A stretch of 64,000 nucleotides of DNA from JBBPZA01 sp963797015 (GTDB lineage: Bacteria > Actinomycetota > Thermoleophilia > Solirubrobacterales > Solirubrobacteraceae). The notes beneath the pieces are model-generated. The model was not told the origin of the DNA. It saw nothing but the letters and a program-made list of their open reading frames with translations, and did no database searches. Below, piece after piece: positions 62,875-64,000 of this stretch. Both the position numbers and the translations under genes were made by a program. The DNA lies in NCBI GenBank assembly GCA_963797015.1, contig CAWCNV010000003.1, positions 248,001 to 312,000 of the forward strand. The letters are read 5' to 3'. Each line of letters begins with the position of its first letter. Position 1 is the first letter of the stretch.

Positions 62875-64000
62875 TCACCCAAGCACGCTGAGCGGGCGCC
62901 CGAAGGCGCGCTCGAACTGCTCGACGTGGCGCTCGGCAACCCAACGGGCGACGCTGGTGTCGGCTCGCGAGATCACGTGCAGGCGCAGCCAGCCGTCGTC
63001 GTCCACCTCGAGCTCGGTGCCCTCGACGACCTGGTCGCGGCTGCGCTCGAGCGACTCGGCGATGCGCAGCAACGCGGCGCCGCGCTCGAGCACGTCGCGG
63101 TCGCCGCGCTCCATCAGCGGCTCGAGCTCGCCGAAGTCGGGCTCGCCCTTGCGGTGATAGCGCGTGATCTGGGCGATCAGCGCGGTCTCGCGCGGCGAGA
63201 AGCCGGGCAGGCGGTTGTTGAGGATCAGGTAGCGAGAGTGCTTGTGGTGATCGTCGTAGTCGATCGCCACACCGACGTCGTGCAGGATCGCCGCGGCCCA
63301 CAGGAGCTCGCGCTCGGCGGGGTCGCCGGGGTGCACCCCGGCGCTCGCCAGAGCGTCGAAGAGCTCGAGGGCGAGCTCGGCGACGTGCTCAGCGTGCGGG
63401 CCCGCCGCGCCGTACTGGGCTGCGAGGTTGCGGACGGAGGAGGCGCGCACGTCGTCGAACAGCGGGGGGTCCAGCGGCGCGAGGTGACGCTCGAGGAAGA
63501 TCCCCTCGCGCAGGCCCGCCTCGGTGGCCTCGACGGCCGCGGCGCCGGCCGCCTCCATGACCGCCCCGACCACCGCGGCGCCGGCGAGGATGATGTCTCC
63601 GCGCTGGGGCTTGATTCCCGGCACCGCGCCGCGCTGGGAGGGGGGTAGGGCGGCGAGGTCGGAGATCAGCTCGTCGAGCCTTCCGGCCTCGATCAGCTGG
63701 CCCTGGACCCCCAGCTCGGGCCCTCCGGCCCGGCGCTGCAACGCGACCGCCAGGTTGCGAATCGTGCCGCCGATCCCGACGAGGCGCACGCCCCGGCCGT
63801 TGAGCCAGGGAGCGGCGGCAAGCGTCGTCAGAACGTGGTCGCGCAAACGGCGCAGCGCCTTCTTGCTGGCCGTCTTGCCCAGCAGGAAGTGCTCGGTCAT
63901 GCGCACGGCGCCGAGCGGCCAGGAGCCGAGCTCGCGGGCCCGGCGACCGCGCACCTGCACCAGCTGGACGCTTCCCCCGCCGATGTCGAGCACCAGCCCG
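62875..64000 (-). CDS. Ppx/GppA phosphatase with C-terminal HD-like domain, start beyond the window
   Basis: At least 374 residues are visible, and the gene runs off the right edge. The ASKHA phosphate-binding loop VLDIGGGSVQLVQV marks the middle of the N-terminal region, so about 130-150 residues are missing. GIGGTIRNLAVALQRRAG and RGDIILAGAAVVGAVME follow. The C-terminal part (from about HAEHVAELALELFDAL) is helical and has the HD-like motif WAAAILHDVGVAIDYDDHHKHSRYLI, found in exopolyphosphatases. It likely hydrolyses polyphosphate or pppGpp. CHAD (polyphosphate-binding) at 40523 is the only other polyphosphate-linked gene here. Confidence 0.9.
   Translation of the reverse strand, partial: GLVLDIGGGSVQLVQVRGRRARELGSWPLGAVRMTEHFLLGKTASKKALRRLRDHVLTTLAAAPWLNGRGVRLVGIGGTIRNLAVALQRRAGGPELGVQGQLIEAGRLDELISDLAALPPSQRGAVPGIKPQRGDIILAGAAVVGAVMEAAGAAAVEATEAGLREGIFLERHLAPLDPPLFDDVRASSVRNLAAQYGAAGPHAEHVAELALELFDALASAGVHPGDPAERELLWAAAILHDVGVAIDYDDHHKHSRYLILNNRLPGFSPRETALIAQITRYHRKGEPDFGELEPLMERGDRDVLERGAALLRIAESLERSRDQVVEGTELEVDDDGWLRLHVISRADTSVARWVAERHVEQFERAFGRPLSVLG

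Overview
The window is about 70% GC, dense and mosaic-stranded, with short intergenic gaps. It carries F420/LLM-type oxidoreductase, NucS mismatch endonuclease, a mycobacterial-style fused 2-oxoglutarate dehydrogenase, ROK-regulated sugar ABC genes and two bacterial Ser/Thr kinases. This mix points to a high-GC actinobacterium. I infer the Thermoleophilia/Solirubrobacterales side, with moderate confidence and by gene content only. No rRNA, tRNA, CRISPR array, prophage or complete insertion sequence is visible.

Layout. Positions 1-3100 hold three alpha/beta hydrolases interleaved with two gene scars: the first 15 codons of a flavoprotein, and the tail of a cupin. Positions 3146-8128 (minus) are an ATP-dependent hydantoinase/oxoprolinase pair with an MFS transporter. 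Positions 8220-11616 (plus) are a tightly overlapping operon of a circularly permuted ATP-grasp enzyme, a PuuD-like gamma-glutamyl hydrolase and a YbdK-like carboxylate-amine ligase. This is my best candidate for an uncharacterised amide/peptide pathway. Positions 11903-16277 are a ROK regulator plus a complete sugar ABC importer. Positions 16330-19421 hold a beta-lactamase-fold lipoprotein, a Ser/Thr kinase and a broken ferritin-like (acyl-ACP-desaturase-type) gene.

Positions 19494-27046 place two unrelated aconitases around a sulfation island of APS kinase, Stf0 sulfotransferase and sulfatase. The second aconitase lies in an operon behind a Ser/Thr kinase and a thioesterase. Positions 29645-35515 include an M42 peptidase coupled through a 7-codon mini-ORF to a HAD phosphatase, an RTX-type repeat protein, a PAS protein, and a PLP decarboxylase overlapping an EamA transporter. 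Positions 35526-41449 hold EttA, a GNAT enzyme, the FetAB pair, and a J-domain/TPR protein followed by a CHAD protein. Positions 41699-48744 hold NucS, a multiply frameshifted RTX pseudogene, a response regulator with a shortened receiver, a crotonase, an autoregulated-looking TetR gene, CsbD, a DUF2127 protein and YjbQ. Positions 48770-64000 hold a matrixin-like protease, LLM oxidoreductase, an alkyltransferase-like protein, the 1498-residue Kgd fusion, small membrane and NUDIX proteins, an AGPS-like flavoenzyme, a GH15 enzyme, a ketopantoate-reductase-like protein, a CoA ligase and the start-truncated Ppx/GppA phosphatase.

One feature recurs across the whole window. Many first genes have no Shine-Dalgarno sequence but a TANNNT hexamer 6-11 nt before the start codon, which suggests widespread leaderless transcripts. 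Internal operon genes instead use 4-bp stop/start overlaps or strong AGGAGG-type sites.
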